Part shown: positions 13,501 to 27,300 of the stretch, one piece after another
How the letters are laid out: every line of letters starts with the position of its first letter
Position numbering within the stretch: position 1 is the first letter of the stretch
From: Crossaster papposus
Lineage: Eukaryota > Echinodermata > Asteroidea > Velatida > Solasteridae
Assembly: GCA_037893245.1 (NCBI GenBank)
Contig: JBAIAA010000095.1
Coordinates: forward strand, 620,001 to 684,000
Direction of reading: 5' to 3'
DNA: 64,000 nucleotides
Notes under the pieces: generated by a model
Told to the model about the DNA's origin: nothing
The model's input: only the letters and a program-made list of their open reading frames with translations
The model's database searches: none
Position numbers and translations under genes: made by a program

Positions 13501-15274
13501 AACAAGTAAGATATTTCTTAATAATCCGGTATAATTATTTTTCAATATCTGCAAATGGTGTATCCTACCTTTAAATTCCTATTGTACTGGTACAATAAGA
13601 ATTTGTAAACTATTTTGCAAACAAATCTGAGTTTCACTTACTTTTGGGTATTTTCCTTTGACAATTTGCCGATTTTGTGATTCTTGAACCTGCACGGCGT
13701 ACACGGAAAAGAGAGATTAAAAATAGTTATACAATTCACCCGAGAGTTATACTAGGTAGGCACATCAGAGTTATGGGGACAGGTTCTTTTGTTTGGAAAA
13801 GACAGACCGAGTAGTGGGGACATTTTAGAGTCCCCATAGCTCGTTGGGTCTTCAGTAAAGGTGGAACAAGGAAAAATTGGGTTAGGGTATAATGAAAGAA
13901 AATGAAGAAGAGAGCAAATTAGGGTGATGCTGAAAGTTTTAGAATTTTAGAGTGTTCTGAGTTTGAGATTAGAGAGATTTCACTTAACACACAAACCCTA
14001 TGGGTTGTCTCCGTAATGCAATGTACCAAAAGAAATAATAGACTAGTTTGCTTGCTGGTATTGCAAATACAATTTTAACTAACTTTTTTACTAAAATTTT
14101 GAAAATAGTTTTGTTTTTCCCAACAATTGCTGGACGGTAATTATTAAAAACTAATACAAAATTCTACTTTCATAATAAATAAATTTCATAATTAAAATTT
14201 TATTGTTTTTTAATCTAATCATTTTACAAAAACTGTATATGTCCTAGTTGCTATAATAAAAATAATAATAATAGACTTACCGATCAAGCAGAATCCGAAG
14301 CACCTCCATTTGGTTGCTGAAGGTCTGATATGTACAGAAGAAGATGTTGATGTAACTGGAGTCCATCTCTTGCAGCGCTGCCGGAAGATGCTCCACAAGT
14401 CTCCCCAGGGGGGCCGCTTTCATCGTCTTGACTTTCACCGTCTCCCATTCCAAGCCGGAGTTTTGCTCGGGGGTCGCCTGTCAAGATATCAGACGATTTT
14501 ATCATTTGTGACCCACCACCCCAAAACCAGACGGAAGTCGGCAAATGCCATTTCAAGATATGGCATTGTACACAAACAAAATGTGTGGCCGGTCGATTGG
14601 TTTTTTTCTTTATAATTCGTTAGTTAAAACTCTAATTTATAGGCTGTTCATGTTTAAACCTTTTTAAAAATCCCCGAAAGTGATAATATCGGCCTTCTCC
14701 TGATTTTTGTTGTCGTTGCTATTACTCAAATTGAGCAAACTTGTTGCCGCGAACGACAACAAAATGTCACTTTTTGAAGCGTCGTTACTTTTCATTCCAT
14801 AGCGGTACTGGTGCATGTGATGTATCATTTTAAAGCTTAAAACGCTAGCAATCCAATGGTATAAAAATCTCTCATATGAAAAATTTCGACTTTAGCCTGG
14901 TTTTAGGGTGGTGGGTCACATTTGTGAGGCAAAATGAGACGGAACTGGGCGTAGGGAAAAGGCAGTAGGGGAGCATCGGGGCCCGCCACTTTTTCCACTT
15001 GGATCGCCCCGGTCTCGTGGTCTGGAGCATTGAATTTGTATTCTGTAGGTAAAGCTACAGGTTGTAGGTTCGAGTCCTGCCTGGGATGGTACCTGTGAGG
15101 GCAGAGATGGTTATTGTGGTTGATTTTAAATAGCTGATTGCGCCAAAATGGCATCGAGCTGTATACTCCCCAGGGAGCTGAGATGGTATTTAGAATGTTT
15201 CAAGGGCCCAATGACCGGGGTAATAATGTTAAGGTTTTGAGACTTTGGTGATAAAGCGCTATATAAGCACCGCA

Positions 15275-15307
<33 letters not shown>

Positions 15308-18300
15308 GCCCCCACCCCCCTTTGGCAGTTCTGCAAAATTAATAACATAACAAATGTTCTCCTTTGCCCCCTCCCATACACTCTGACACAATGGATAGCA
15401 CCCCCTTTTGCCAGATAGTGTTTAACTTCACTCCTAATATTTTTTTTTTGCCATTCCCCTCCTTTAAAAATAGTCTGACGCACCACCAAGCCCGATGCCA
15501 GACTGATGCATGCATGCATGCATACAGACTTCCATATGGCATAAACGGACTGTTCTTAAACCCCAAGGAAGAATATTTAATTAAATTTCCTCGCATTGAG
15601 CCTCATTATGCCCCTATTATAGCGACGCCCGTTTGTTAATTAGATCACTCGTGGCTAGTACAGTATTTAAGATTCAATACATCTCAAGCTCAGTACTCTT
15701 ACCAATTTATTTCTTCTTCTTTTTTCTTGGGGGGGGGGGGGGAGGTGGGAAATTTGATTTGTTTGCGGCCCGGGTGCATATGACGGTGAGACGCAAAAAT
15801 CAAAGGTAATCACATTAGCTGGCCTAAAATCTTGCATAATTAAGGGAGACACCATATCTACTTTGGTATGACGTCAGGTCCATATTGCACTTACCTCTGT
15901 AAACTGTGAACAGTCTACAGAGGTGGGATATAAGGCCCCCCCACAAAATTTGTTCTGCTTCTAGTTTATACCCAACCTACCTTATTTTAACGACCCCGAA
16001 CCTAATATTTTTAGAGGAAAAAAAAACAAATCACTACCTATAAACCTTGAATACAAGTAAACACCTACAAATGATGTGCACACAAAAAAAGGCATACCCC
16101 CCCCAAAAAAAAAAAAAAAAAAAAACCACAAAAACAAACAAAAATTTCTAGCGATTTTAGAATGTGTTTTTGTTTGTTTACTTCGGAATCGATTACAAAA
16201 ATTGCTGGATTTGTCTTAGTCTGAGGGCAGAGTTGTTATCAAGTCAATTTACAAGTCAATTCCCAAGTCAGTTCAGAACCATCAAGAGGAACAATAGGGA
16301 CGCTTTTGTCAAAAATTCACTTAGGATACACCATTGGTAATTGCTTGAGTTATGGATTTTGTAGTAAATATCGTTTTTCTGGCTTGTTCAAAGTTTTACA
16401 ATCATGGAAGCTTAGAAAAGCAGGAAAAACTGCGTTCGTTTTCAACTGGCGTCAGGCAGTGGTTCTTATGTTTTTCTTGTTTGTTTCCGGCGATTGTATT
16501 TTTTTTTTATAATTTTTTTTTTTGGAAACATTTTACAAGGTTTCTTGCGCAATCATTTTGCTAGATGCCTACAATCATTATTTACTTTCATTTCAAATAA
16601 GTAAGATATTTAACAATAATTATTTAACAAATATTTACGATATAGATATCTGAAAATGGTGTATCCTATCTTTAAATAGTCAGGTTGGCGTAGCGGTTCT
16701 TTTCTCGCCTTCCACCGCTGTGACCCGGGCTCGAAACCCGCCTAGGCCAATATGTGGATTAGGTTTTTAGTCCCTACCTGATTTTGTGGGTTTCTTCCAG
16801 GATATTCATCTGGGGTTTTCCTCCCACCTCTAAAACTGTACCTTCTTCTCATTGTCTTCTCTCTACAGGTTTCTTCAGGCTTACGAGCTACAGTGCCTAG
16901 AGGGCTTTTGAGGGATCCTTGGTTTCATTACCAGAAAGAATTAATAATAATAATAGCTTGTAAGTTAAAAGACTGAATGACTCGTGACCGACTCGATTAA
17001 AACTCTGTCTGAGTGGTAATAGGCACTATTACAATTATTATTATTTCAATAATTACCCCTTCCACGACGGATGGGACTGAGTGTCTGTAGCGGACTTTCT
17101 TGAGGTAGACGTTGAATATTGCACCATTCTCAATTTCTTCCTTCCACAGTTTCATAGCTCCCTCCTGCAAGAGAAATAAAAATAGAGAGAAAAATTTTAC
17201 TAAGACAAAACAATAATAATAACTCGCCATAATTCAATCAATGATGATACAGATTGCTCAAGTCCATATGAGTAATAATTGGGATACGGCCAACTTTAAT
17301 GCATCAGTGATTTTAATCCGTCACCAAAACAATGACGTTTATTTGGGGTGTCCCAACAAAATGGGTCGTATATACTCTAATATCAGGGTGTGTAAGACCT
17401 TTGTGTGATAAGCACAGGCTAGGAATAACACAAACATTGGCAAGGAGACATTGGTGTGCTACAAAAGCTAACTACGCTAACTAACTAGAGGTTAGGCCAA
17501 ATAAAACAATTAGTTACTCGTCCTTGCGCACATTCTTTCTTAAAAAAAAATATATATATATATATTCTCGAAAAACAGACATTAGCGAGACCACTCCATA
17601 GAGACGTGCACACAATTTTACGTTTTTTATTAAACCTAACCCATTTTTACCTAGAGCTTTTTCCACGAAATTTCATATTTATGCATTGTGGACCCCACTC
17701 TATCGACATAGACTATTAAATGTTAAAAAATGTATCTTTTTCCAGTAGTTGGGCGTTCGGACGACCTCAAAATGGTCACCCTAACGACGGTGGTCACCCT
17801 TAATTTCTTTTACAGGAATGGATTCTATGTGTTACTGTTAGATGCGAAGCTGTACAATTTCTGCAATAAAGTCTATACGTCAAGCAAAAAAAGAAATGCC
17901 CTAATCCCTTTTGTTGTTGTATAAGTTTGGACGAGGAAATAATTTGTGATTTTATTTATCATTTTTTATTTGCTCAGCCTACCAAAACCCAGTTTCAAAG
18001 CAAAATTAAAATCTTGTGCAAGTACACTATAAAACTAGAATTTTTACGAGCAACCAATGTTGGGCAATGCCATTTTTAACTGTACTCCAATATGTTTGCA
18101 GGAAGGAAACTGGCTATTATTCCATGGACAGTTATTATCTGGCTCATCTGTTCCTTTCTCTATGATCACAGAGAAGAAACCTTACCCAGGGATGCTGGGT
18201 CATATTTCAATTACCCAAGGACTGTTGGCCAGCCTTGCTAGCTCTCATAGAGATCACTTTACCATTTTTAAAGTATCAAAACAATGACAGATGGCCAAGC

Positions 18301-21300
18301 CTGTTGTTCAAGGCGATATTATTAAAGGGGTAATATGTGTACCTTTTTGCAGCTATCCAAAAAAATACCCCCCCCCCCCCCCCTCCACCCTAAAACAAAA
18401 ATCATGATAATTTAAAGGTAGGATATACCATTGGTAATTGCTTGAATTATCATGAATGGGTAGATTTGGTGGGGGGGGGGGGGGGGGGGGTTTGTATCTT
18501 ATAGTAAATATCGTTTAACTGACCTGTCCGAAGTTTTACAATCATGGATGCCGAGAAAAGCACGAAAAACAGCGATTGTTTTCAACCGACGTCGATAGGT
18601 TATTCTTACGTTATCTTTGTTTTTTCGCCTTCGCCGTCCGGCAATCGCGAATTTTTCTTTATAAAATTTAATTATTCGGAATAATTAGAGGATATCTAGC
18701 GCAATTATTTTGCTAGATGCCTAGAATCATTATTTACTTTCAAATGAGTAAGATATTTGTTATTAATTCGGTAGTAAATATTTTTGATATCTGCAAATGG
18801 TGTATCCTACCTTTAAGCAATTTAACCAATTGTGCATCCCACCTAAACAGTATACATTTTGCAACCAACCCAATTATTGTTTAAAAGCTCCCTTTTATGT
18901 TACCATATTAAACCTACATGTAGCAGGGTATGTGCAAATTTATATTGAAATTGGAGAATTCAGGACTCTTAGAGTTATAGACTTTAAAACTCCCTGTGAA
19001 ATTATTATTTTAGGCATGCTGTCATTTTGAGAAAAAAAATAAAAAATTTCATACTCGGAGAATTGTTTTTGTTGAAATTTCCATTTAGTTGTTGGTTTAA
19101 AATCGAAATATTATAAAAAAAAATATTTCGAGCTTTAAACTTTGTCAGGTTAGTTGTCAAGCACCATTCTTTAGATTTTGAGAACTTTTGCTGCTTCAAA
19201 CGATAAAAATGCACAACTGACAAATGATCTGTAGGCCTACTACATGTACATCTCTAAAAGTACTATGGGTAGACAATTTGTTTTTGTTGCATGCCAAATT
19301 CCATGTTTGTATCATCAATTTAAGACACAACCCTATCATCTGTTTACCATACTATTAAATTACTCATTTTGGCTCCGATCAGAAATGTGTGGTTTGAAAT
19401 TCTGGGAGCTATTCCAGGATTCAAACTTGGGTTGGCACAGTGCCAACATTGGCTTTGGGATTTTAGGATATAGTGCACTCCTAGTATCTGGCACTTCCAC
19501 CTATATCCTTCCTACATCCTTCCTGTGTGTATACATTGCATCTGATAGGATTCAAATGTCCAGGAAATAAACAAAGAGGAACCGGTATTAAGGGCAGGAT
19601 ACACCATTTGCAGACTATATAAACAATGTTTACTACCGAAATATTAACCAGTTCGCGCCGGGTGACGTATATAAACGCAAAGATTTCCCGAGATTTAAAA
19701 CACATGACGCATAAACACGTCACGAGCAAGGCTGAAAATGTCTGTCAGCAACGAGCAAGGCCGGAAATGCGTGGGTGTGCTTCCCAGCACTATCGGCCTG
19801 AACACGCCTCGGATCAAGTTTTGTTAAAAATAATCCCACGCCTCGGCTTGGTGATGTTAAAATAAACTGGTTAAGAAACATCTTACTTATTTGAAAGTAA
19901 ATAATGATTCTAGGCATCCAGCAAAATGATTGCGCTAGATATCCTGTAATTGTTCTGAAAAATTAAATTGTATACAAAAATTCACAATCGCTTGACGGCG
20001 ATCGCAAAAAAACTGCCCGACGCCTGTTAAACAACGAACACCGTTTTTCTTGCTTTTCTCAGCATCCATAATTGTTAGACTTTCGAATACAACCCCCAAA
20101 TCCACCCATTCCTGATAATTCAAGCAATTATCAATGGTGTATCCTACATTTAACTTAAAGTCATCATTACCAGCACAATAACTCATCATTGCCAATATTT
20201 ATAACTCTTCATAACTAACACCACAACTCGCCATTTCCAAAACAATGATATTGAACACAATTGTCCCATTATCAAGTAAATAAACAACAGTACAATGTAT
20301 TACTTTGTCAATCAAAATAACCAAATGGAACAGAATTTGAGAATGAACTGTCAGCTGAGAATGGACTCTATAGTTCGAACTGCGGCATTATACAGTGCTG
20401 TCATTAAAGGTACAAACTGTAGGATACACCATTGGTAATTGCTTGAATTACCAGGAATGGGTGGATTTGGGGGGTTGTATTTTATAGTAAATATCGTTTA
20501 ACTGACCTGCCGAAGTTTTACAATCATGGATGCTGAGAAAAGAACCAACAAAAAAACAGCGTTTGTTTCCAACCGGCGTCGAGTAGTTATTCTTATGTTA
20601 TTTGTGTTTTTTTCACGATCGCCATCCGACGATCGCGAATTTTTCTTTAGAAAATTATATTTTTTTATAATACAGGATATCTAGCGCAATCATTTTGCTG
20701 GATGCCTAGAATCATTATTTACTTTTAGATGAGTAAAATATTTATATTTTCGATATTTGCAAATGGAGTATCCTACCTTTAAGCCAAACTGTCAGTGTAC
20801 ATATTACACTGTAGCTTCACTGTAATCAGGGTTTTTTTCAGGGCCTTTTGTTCCTTTTTTGTTGGGGGCCTGGATTTTACGTAGGCTAATAGCTTAGGAA
20901 AATGGCAATACTAGCGATAATCAAGCTGGGCACTGCGCAACTCAGCCCGATTATCTTCTTATTTTTATTTTATTTATTTATTTCATTCAACACCCAACAG
21001 CGCTATAGCGCCAATTACAGGATGAGAGAAGATAATGTGAAGAAATTACAGCTTTAGAGGTGGGAGAAAAAACACCAGAAGTATATCCTGGGGGGAAACA
21101 CACAGAGTCAGACAGGGACTGAAAACCCAATCCACATATTGGCTCAGGCCGGATTCGAACCCGGGTCATAGCGGTGAAAGGCGGGGAAAGTACCGCTACG
21201 CCAACCTGACTCTTGCTGGTATTGGCGTGTTTCTCAGAATTTTTATTTTTTATTTTGAGATAAACATTTCATCGAATGCGTGCAAATTAAGGCTCACAAG

Positions 21301-24300
21301 TACCAGCAAATTTACAGAGATCGTCGTGTTTCAACTACGCATGCACACTAGCTTAGGAAGATTTGACAATTTTGTCTTTTTGAGATAAACATTTCATCGA
21401 ATGCGTGCAAATTTAAGCTCAGCGGGTACCAGCAAATTTACAGAGATCGTTGTGTTCTGAAGTAACCTTTCAAACCAAAACTGTTTGGACAGCGAAGTAT
21501 TTTCTACACAAACTGACCAACACACAAATCCACTCACCAAACAACAAGCTGACCAACAAACAAACCAACAAATCTATCAACCAACTTACTGGTACAAAGA
21601 AACATCTTGACAAACCAATCAACCAATGATCAGATAAATCTATCAAATCAACTAATCACTGAAATCAATCAACACAATCAATCAATCAATCAATCATTCA
21701 ATCAATCAATCTTTCAGCTGCATTTGATACAATTGATCATAGTATATTACTTTCGCGTTTGTCATCCAGAATTGGCATAAGAGGGGTTGCACTTGACTGG
21801 TTCCATTCATATCTTAAGGGTTGGACCAGTCAGGTTGACATTGCTGGTGAATTGTCAGCTCCATCTATTGCTGATTATGGCTTACCACAGGGCTCTGTCT
21901 TTGGTCCACTAGGCTACACTGTTTACACCCTTCCTGTTGGTGATATAGCACGGCACCACCAAATTTCTTATCATATATATGCTGATGATACACAATTATA
22001 TATATCATTCAACCCTAATGTACCTGGTGAGATGAATCGTGCAGTCTCTAAACTTGAAAAATGCATCTCAGACATTAAAACCTGGATGACAGTTAATAAG
22101 CTTAAATTAAACGATGATAAAACAGAATTCTTTGTCGCTGCTTCCTCCCATAATCTTAAACTTATCCCCGATATTTCCATTGTTATTGGGAACTCTTCTA
22201 TTCACCCATCTGAATCTGTTAGGAACCTAGGTGTATTCTTTGACTCGGCTATGTCCATGTCTTCCCATATATCATATATATCACGAACTGTCAATTACTA
22301 TCTTCGCAATATATCACGTGCCCGCAAGTTCATGGATGAATCTACATGTCACCACGCTGTTCGTTCATTGGTACTTTCACGGCTTGATTATTGTAAAGGT
22401 TTGTTATCTTCTGTACCCAATGTACACATACAACGACTGCAGCGGTTACAAAACTGGGCCGCACGTTTAGTTTTTGCTGTCAACCGCAAGCATGATCCCA
22501 TACCCTTGATGCATTCGCTACACTGGTTACCAATACAACAAAGAATAATGTTCAAGCATTTATTATTTGTCTACAAATCCTTTCATAACCTTGCTCCAGT
22601 CTATTTATCAGACTGCTTGTTAAAATATGTTCCAAGAAGAAATAATCTGAGATCTGGAGATGATATCCTACGACTTGAATATCCTAGAACAAGAGTACAA
22701 GCCGGTGATAGAACTTTCACTGTATGTGCCTCCCGTGCATGGAACAATCTCCCGATCTCAGTTAGATCTTCTACCTCTGTAAATAACTTCAAAAAATCTT
22801 TGAAAACGCATCTTTTTGTATAATTTTCCTACCTTTGTATTATTCTGCAATCATTGTTTCAATTGTTAGTTTTAATGTAACTATTTTATTGTAAGTATAT
22901 AGTAACATTTTATAATTGTACGCGCTTTGAGCCTTTTGGGAAAAGCGCATTATAAATATTAATGTAATGTAATGTAATGTAATGTAATATAATCAACAGC
23001 TCATCACTCAGCCTCAAATAACTAACACCCCCAAAAAATTGTGCCTTTCAAAGTCAAAATACCTATTATCAATCACACAAAACACTCCGTTTCACATGGG
23101 TTGCCAGGCTACCAAATCTTGACCTCAGAAAGGTCAAGGGTCCACACAATTACCAGACCCCAGCTAAACACAAAGTAAATAGTCAGAAGAAAAAAAATAA
23201 CAATCAAACATACCAATCTTATCATAGTATTATTATTTTCTTGCTCGTAATATTAGCTATATTTGCTGGTGTGCAATCAAGAGTTCTAACAATGATATTT
23301 TGGGTGTGCAGATCCAGTAAGTTAAAGGTACTGACAGTGTACACCATGTGCTTTTGCTGAATTTTAAAAAAATGGGCGAGAGTATTTATATATTTTGGCT
23401 GCTTTGGCATGAATTTTACAAGTAATAGAACATGGTACAGTACATGTGTACACATCCTGTATGGTACACAAGTTGTGTTCACCAACTTTGCAATGAGGTA
23501 ATAGTAACATTTAACAATGGGTTGGGTTGGGTATGACGCAATGCTGTGTTGCTAGGAACCTCCTGTGCAGAATGCCTTGAAATTTCTCGACTTCAAATGT
23601 GAATTGCTCCAAGGAAACCCAGACAAAATTGACAATTTTTATTTTTTTGATTTTGCTTTTTTAAAATTCTCCAGGTTCTCGGTTTTAAAATGTTACCTTA
23701 TATCTCCCCTAGGTGAAAGAATTTAGCGATAACACCCTGACAACCTATGAGATAAACAGCTCTGAAGTTCAGAAAAGTCTATTATTTCTATACACAATTG
23801 TTTCTCAAAATCGACAAAAGAAAACACTTCTGGGAGACGAATTATTTTCAAATTTAGGAAGATTGTAGATTAATAGTTCGTAATTCAGAAAAACCCAAAA
23901 CCTCAAAATGGTTAAATCCTCCCTGAAATGGCTTCACGAGTACATTATAATAAAACACATTGTGCGACTTTGTCCGGGTTTCGTTGGAACAGGTCACAAA
24001 TGGTGCACGCATTATACAAACTAGGCTAAATACAAAATAAATTAGTTTTTAATCCTCATGTGCATCCTTTTCGTGTGCCGCATCAAAAAACGTTGTTTTT
24101 TGGCGTCGAACGGGAACATAAATTTGTGACGTCACAGCAAGTTTTTGTGCTACGAATTTGCAGAAACACATTGTAACTCCAGCGAATGTTCGCCACGAAT
24201 GCTTTGTGACGTCAAATTTGTATCATCACATTTGTGACCCAGCACGAGTAAATGAGACACTTTGCGGCAAAAATGAAAATTGAGATTTTGATTTCATCAT

Positions 24301-27300
24301 TTAAAGCTTGTTTAGCTTTAAATGATGAAATCAAAATCTCAAATTTTATTTTTGCCTCAAAGTGTCTCATTTACTCGTGCTGGGTCACATTTGCCTTTGC
24401 GCTGAGTGAAGTATAAACCCGAACCTTTACACTGTATCACATTGCACTGTAGTCACTGAACATACCACTATGCACAAAATCATATTAATTACTGTATGTA
24501 GTGGCTTTACACTGTGAACATACATAACAGTCACTGTACATGTATGCACAAAACCATAATAACTAATGTACATGGCTGTACACTGTGAACATTGCATTAC
24601 AGTCACTGAAAATACCACTATGCACGAAACCAGCACATAATAATTATGTACATGGCTGTACACTGATGCGTGACTAACATTTTATAAATATATTTTTAAC
24701 GTGGTAATACACTCACTTTGCGTAACCATGACGCCTTGAATGAGCGGGCGCTATTCATTCGCAGATATAACTCGGGTGAAAAGTCCTCCCTCGATTGGCT
24801 CTGTCCCATCGCCAGGATTCCCAACAGAAGATTCAAAGAAAAAACAAACTAACAAAACTAAAACCACCAATTTCCTCTGCCATTCAGCAACATGTCGTGT
24901 TGTAAACAGCGATCCGCACGAAAATGAAAACTTCACCAATCATATCTTTAAGTACGAACAAACTTTGTCATCCATCGTCAGAACACTATAGTTGAACATT
25001 CATGTTGCACGTTGTGGTTTTTTTCTCTTTCAACTCCAAAATGACTCGAAAATCCCAAAATCAGACGTTTCACAGATTATCTCTCAGCAAAACCAAACAA
25101 AAATATCGATGTAAAAACTGGTTTCAATCGATAGTTTGGAAAGCGATGCTTAATCCCAATAGAATAACTTTGTTGAAAATGATGACTGAACACAATCTAC
25201 CGTACGATTGATAACAACCGTTCCGGTAATTCCAGTAATGATTAAAATGCTAGCTTTGCAGTTGACATGAAGACAGTGTCGCATACTAAAGTCTGCATAC
25301 AAATATATAGGAAAACTGTCAGTGACTGTGCACATGCTAATAATGACCAGGACTTATCTATATCCAGTAATGACTAGAGCGGTGAATTTCCACAAGCTGC
25401 TCGTTCCGTGATCCGGACTACAACTGTTTCCCGACAAAAAAAGATCCTAGGTAATATTGCACGTACTACGAAAGCTAAGTGCCCACTGACTCCCCACTCC
25501 TAGCCAATGAGGAAACAGCTGGCGACACGTGCCAGAAATGAGTCTCATTTCCCCCACCAATAGTTACTGATGTACCGGGCCGGCCGGACTTTTTTATGCA
25601 ATTGGTGGTCACTGCGTCACATGCACTGATCGACACACGTACATGTACATGATTACGACAGGATATGACATCTTGCCTACAGCGTTCTTTGCATCAATGT
25701 ACTTTGTTTTAACAGCCGACAGGATGAATGTGAGGGCATTCTGACAAAAATGAGAGAACTGTAATGAGGGTTCTGGGTACTATTAGGAAAGAGAACAAAA
25801 AATGTTGCTCATAATTATTACCGTTTGTAATGCCAATCAATCAGACATTCAGTTATCACTGATAAGCACGTGTGCATTTTTACCATGTAAAAAAAGTAAA
25901 CTATTGAGAAAAAGGCCATTAAAGTTTTAAGTTTATACTGGTATATATCGTATTCATGAATTCCACAAAATGCCAATTGTTTTCCATGAAAAACAATATT
26001 TATTCCACATTTGTATACATTTGTATGTGTATGCAGGGACAAACGAAATTTAAAAACCCTTAAACAAATTATTCACCTAAACCAAAAATTTGCTAAAAGA
26101 TTTTTTGTTCAGAAGGCAAATTTCAAATTTCTTTCTATACTTTCTATACTATTACAAACATGTGTATTGAACTTTTTTATGAATGCATTTATTAGGTGCA
26201 CACAGACATGTACATATAGGTTTGTTTATTTTTTAAAGGTAGTATACACCATTGGTCATTGCTTGAATTATCATGAATGGGTAGATTTGGGGGGTTGTAT
26301 TTTATAGTAAATATCGTTTAACCGAGCTGTCCAAAGTTTTACAATCATGGATGCCGAGAAAAGCCTGAAAAACAGCGGTTTTTTTCAACTGGCGTCGAGC
26401 AATTTTTCTTATGTTATCTTTGTTTTTTCGTGCTCGCCGTCCGGCGATCGCAAATTTTTCATTATAAAATTATATTTTTTGGAATAATTACAGGATATCT
26501 AGCGCAATCATTTTGCTGGATGCCCAGAATCAACATTTACGTTCAGATGAGTAGGATATTTCTTAATAATTCGGAAGTAAATATTTTCGATATCTGCAAA
26601 TGGTGTATACTACCTTTAACAGTGTGCAAGGCCAGGACATTTAAATTACATGTACTTGGTGAAACCCAATGTATACAGTGTACACACTGGGCCTTACTGT
26701 CGTGAATGCTAGATGTTCTTAAAGGTAGAATACGTGTACACCATTTCCAGATATCAAAAATATTTACTACCGAAATATAAAGAAATATCTTTCTCATCTA
26801 AAAGTAAATAATGATTCAAGGCATCCAGCAAAATGATTGCGCTAGATATCCTGTAATTATTCTGAAAAATATAATTTTATAAAGACAAATTTGCTCACGG
26901 TCTCTGCAGAAAATCATGTGCTTAGCAGCGCCGTGAAATTGGCCCCTGGTGTGCTGTGGTTTTCAAGAAAAGTGTAATTTTGTGTCAATTTTAAATGATT
27001 GACAAATATACCGTACCTATAGATCAGTGTGTCAGTTAAAGGTAGGATACACCATTGGTAATTGCTTGAATTATCATGAAGGGTTGTTTTTTTATAGTAA
27101 ATATCGTTTTACTGACCTGTTCGAAGCTCTACAATCACGAATGCCGAGAAAATCACGAAAAACAGCGTTTGTTTTTAACCGGCGCCGAGCAGTTAATCTT
27201 ATGTTATTTGTGTTTTTTCAGAATATAAAAATTTGTGTTCACAATAATTAAAGAATATCTAGCGCAATCATTTTGCTGGATGCCTAGAACCATTATTAAC

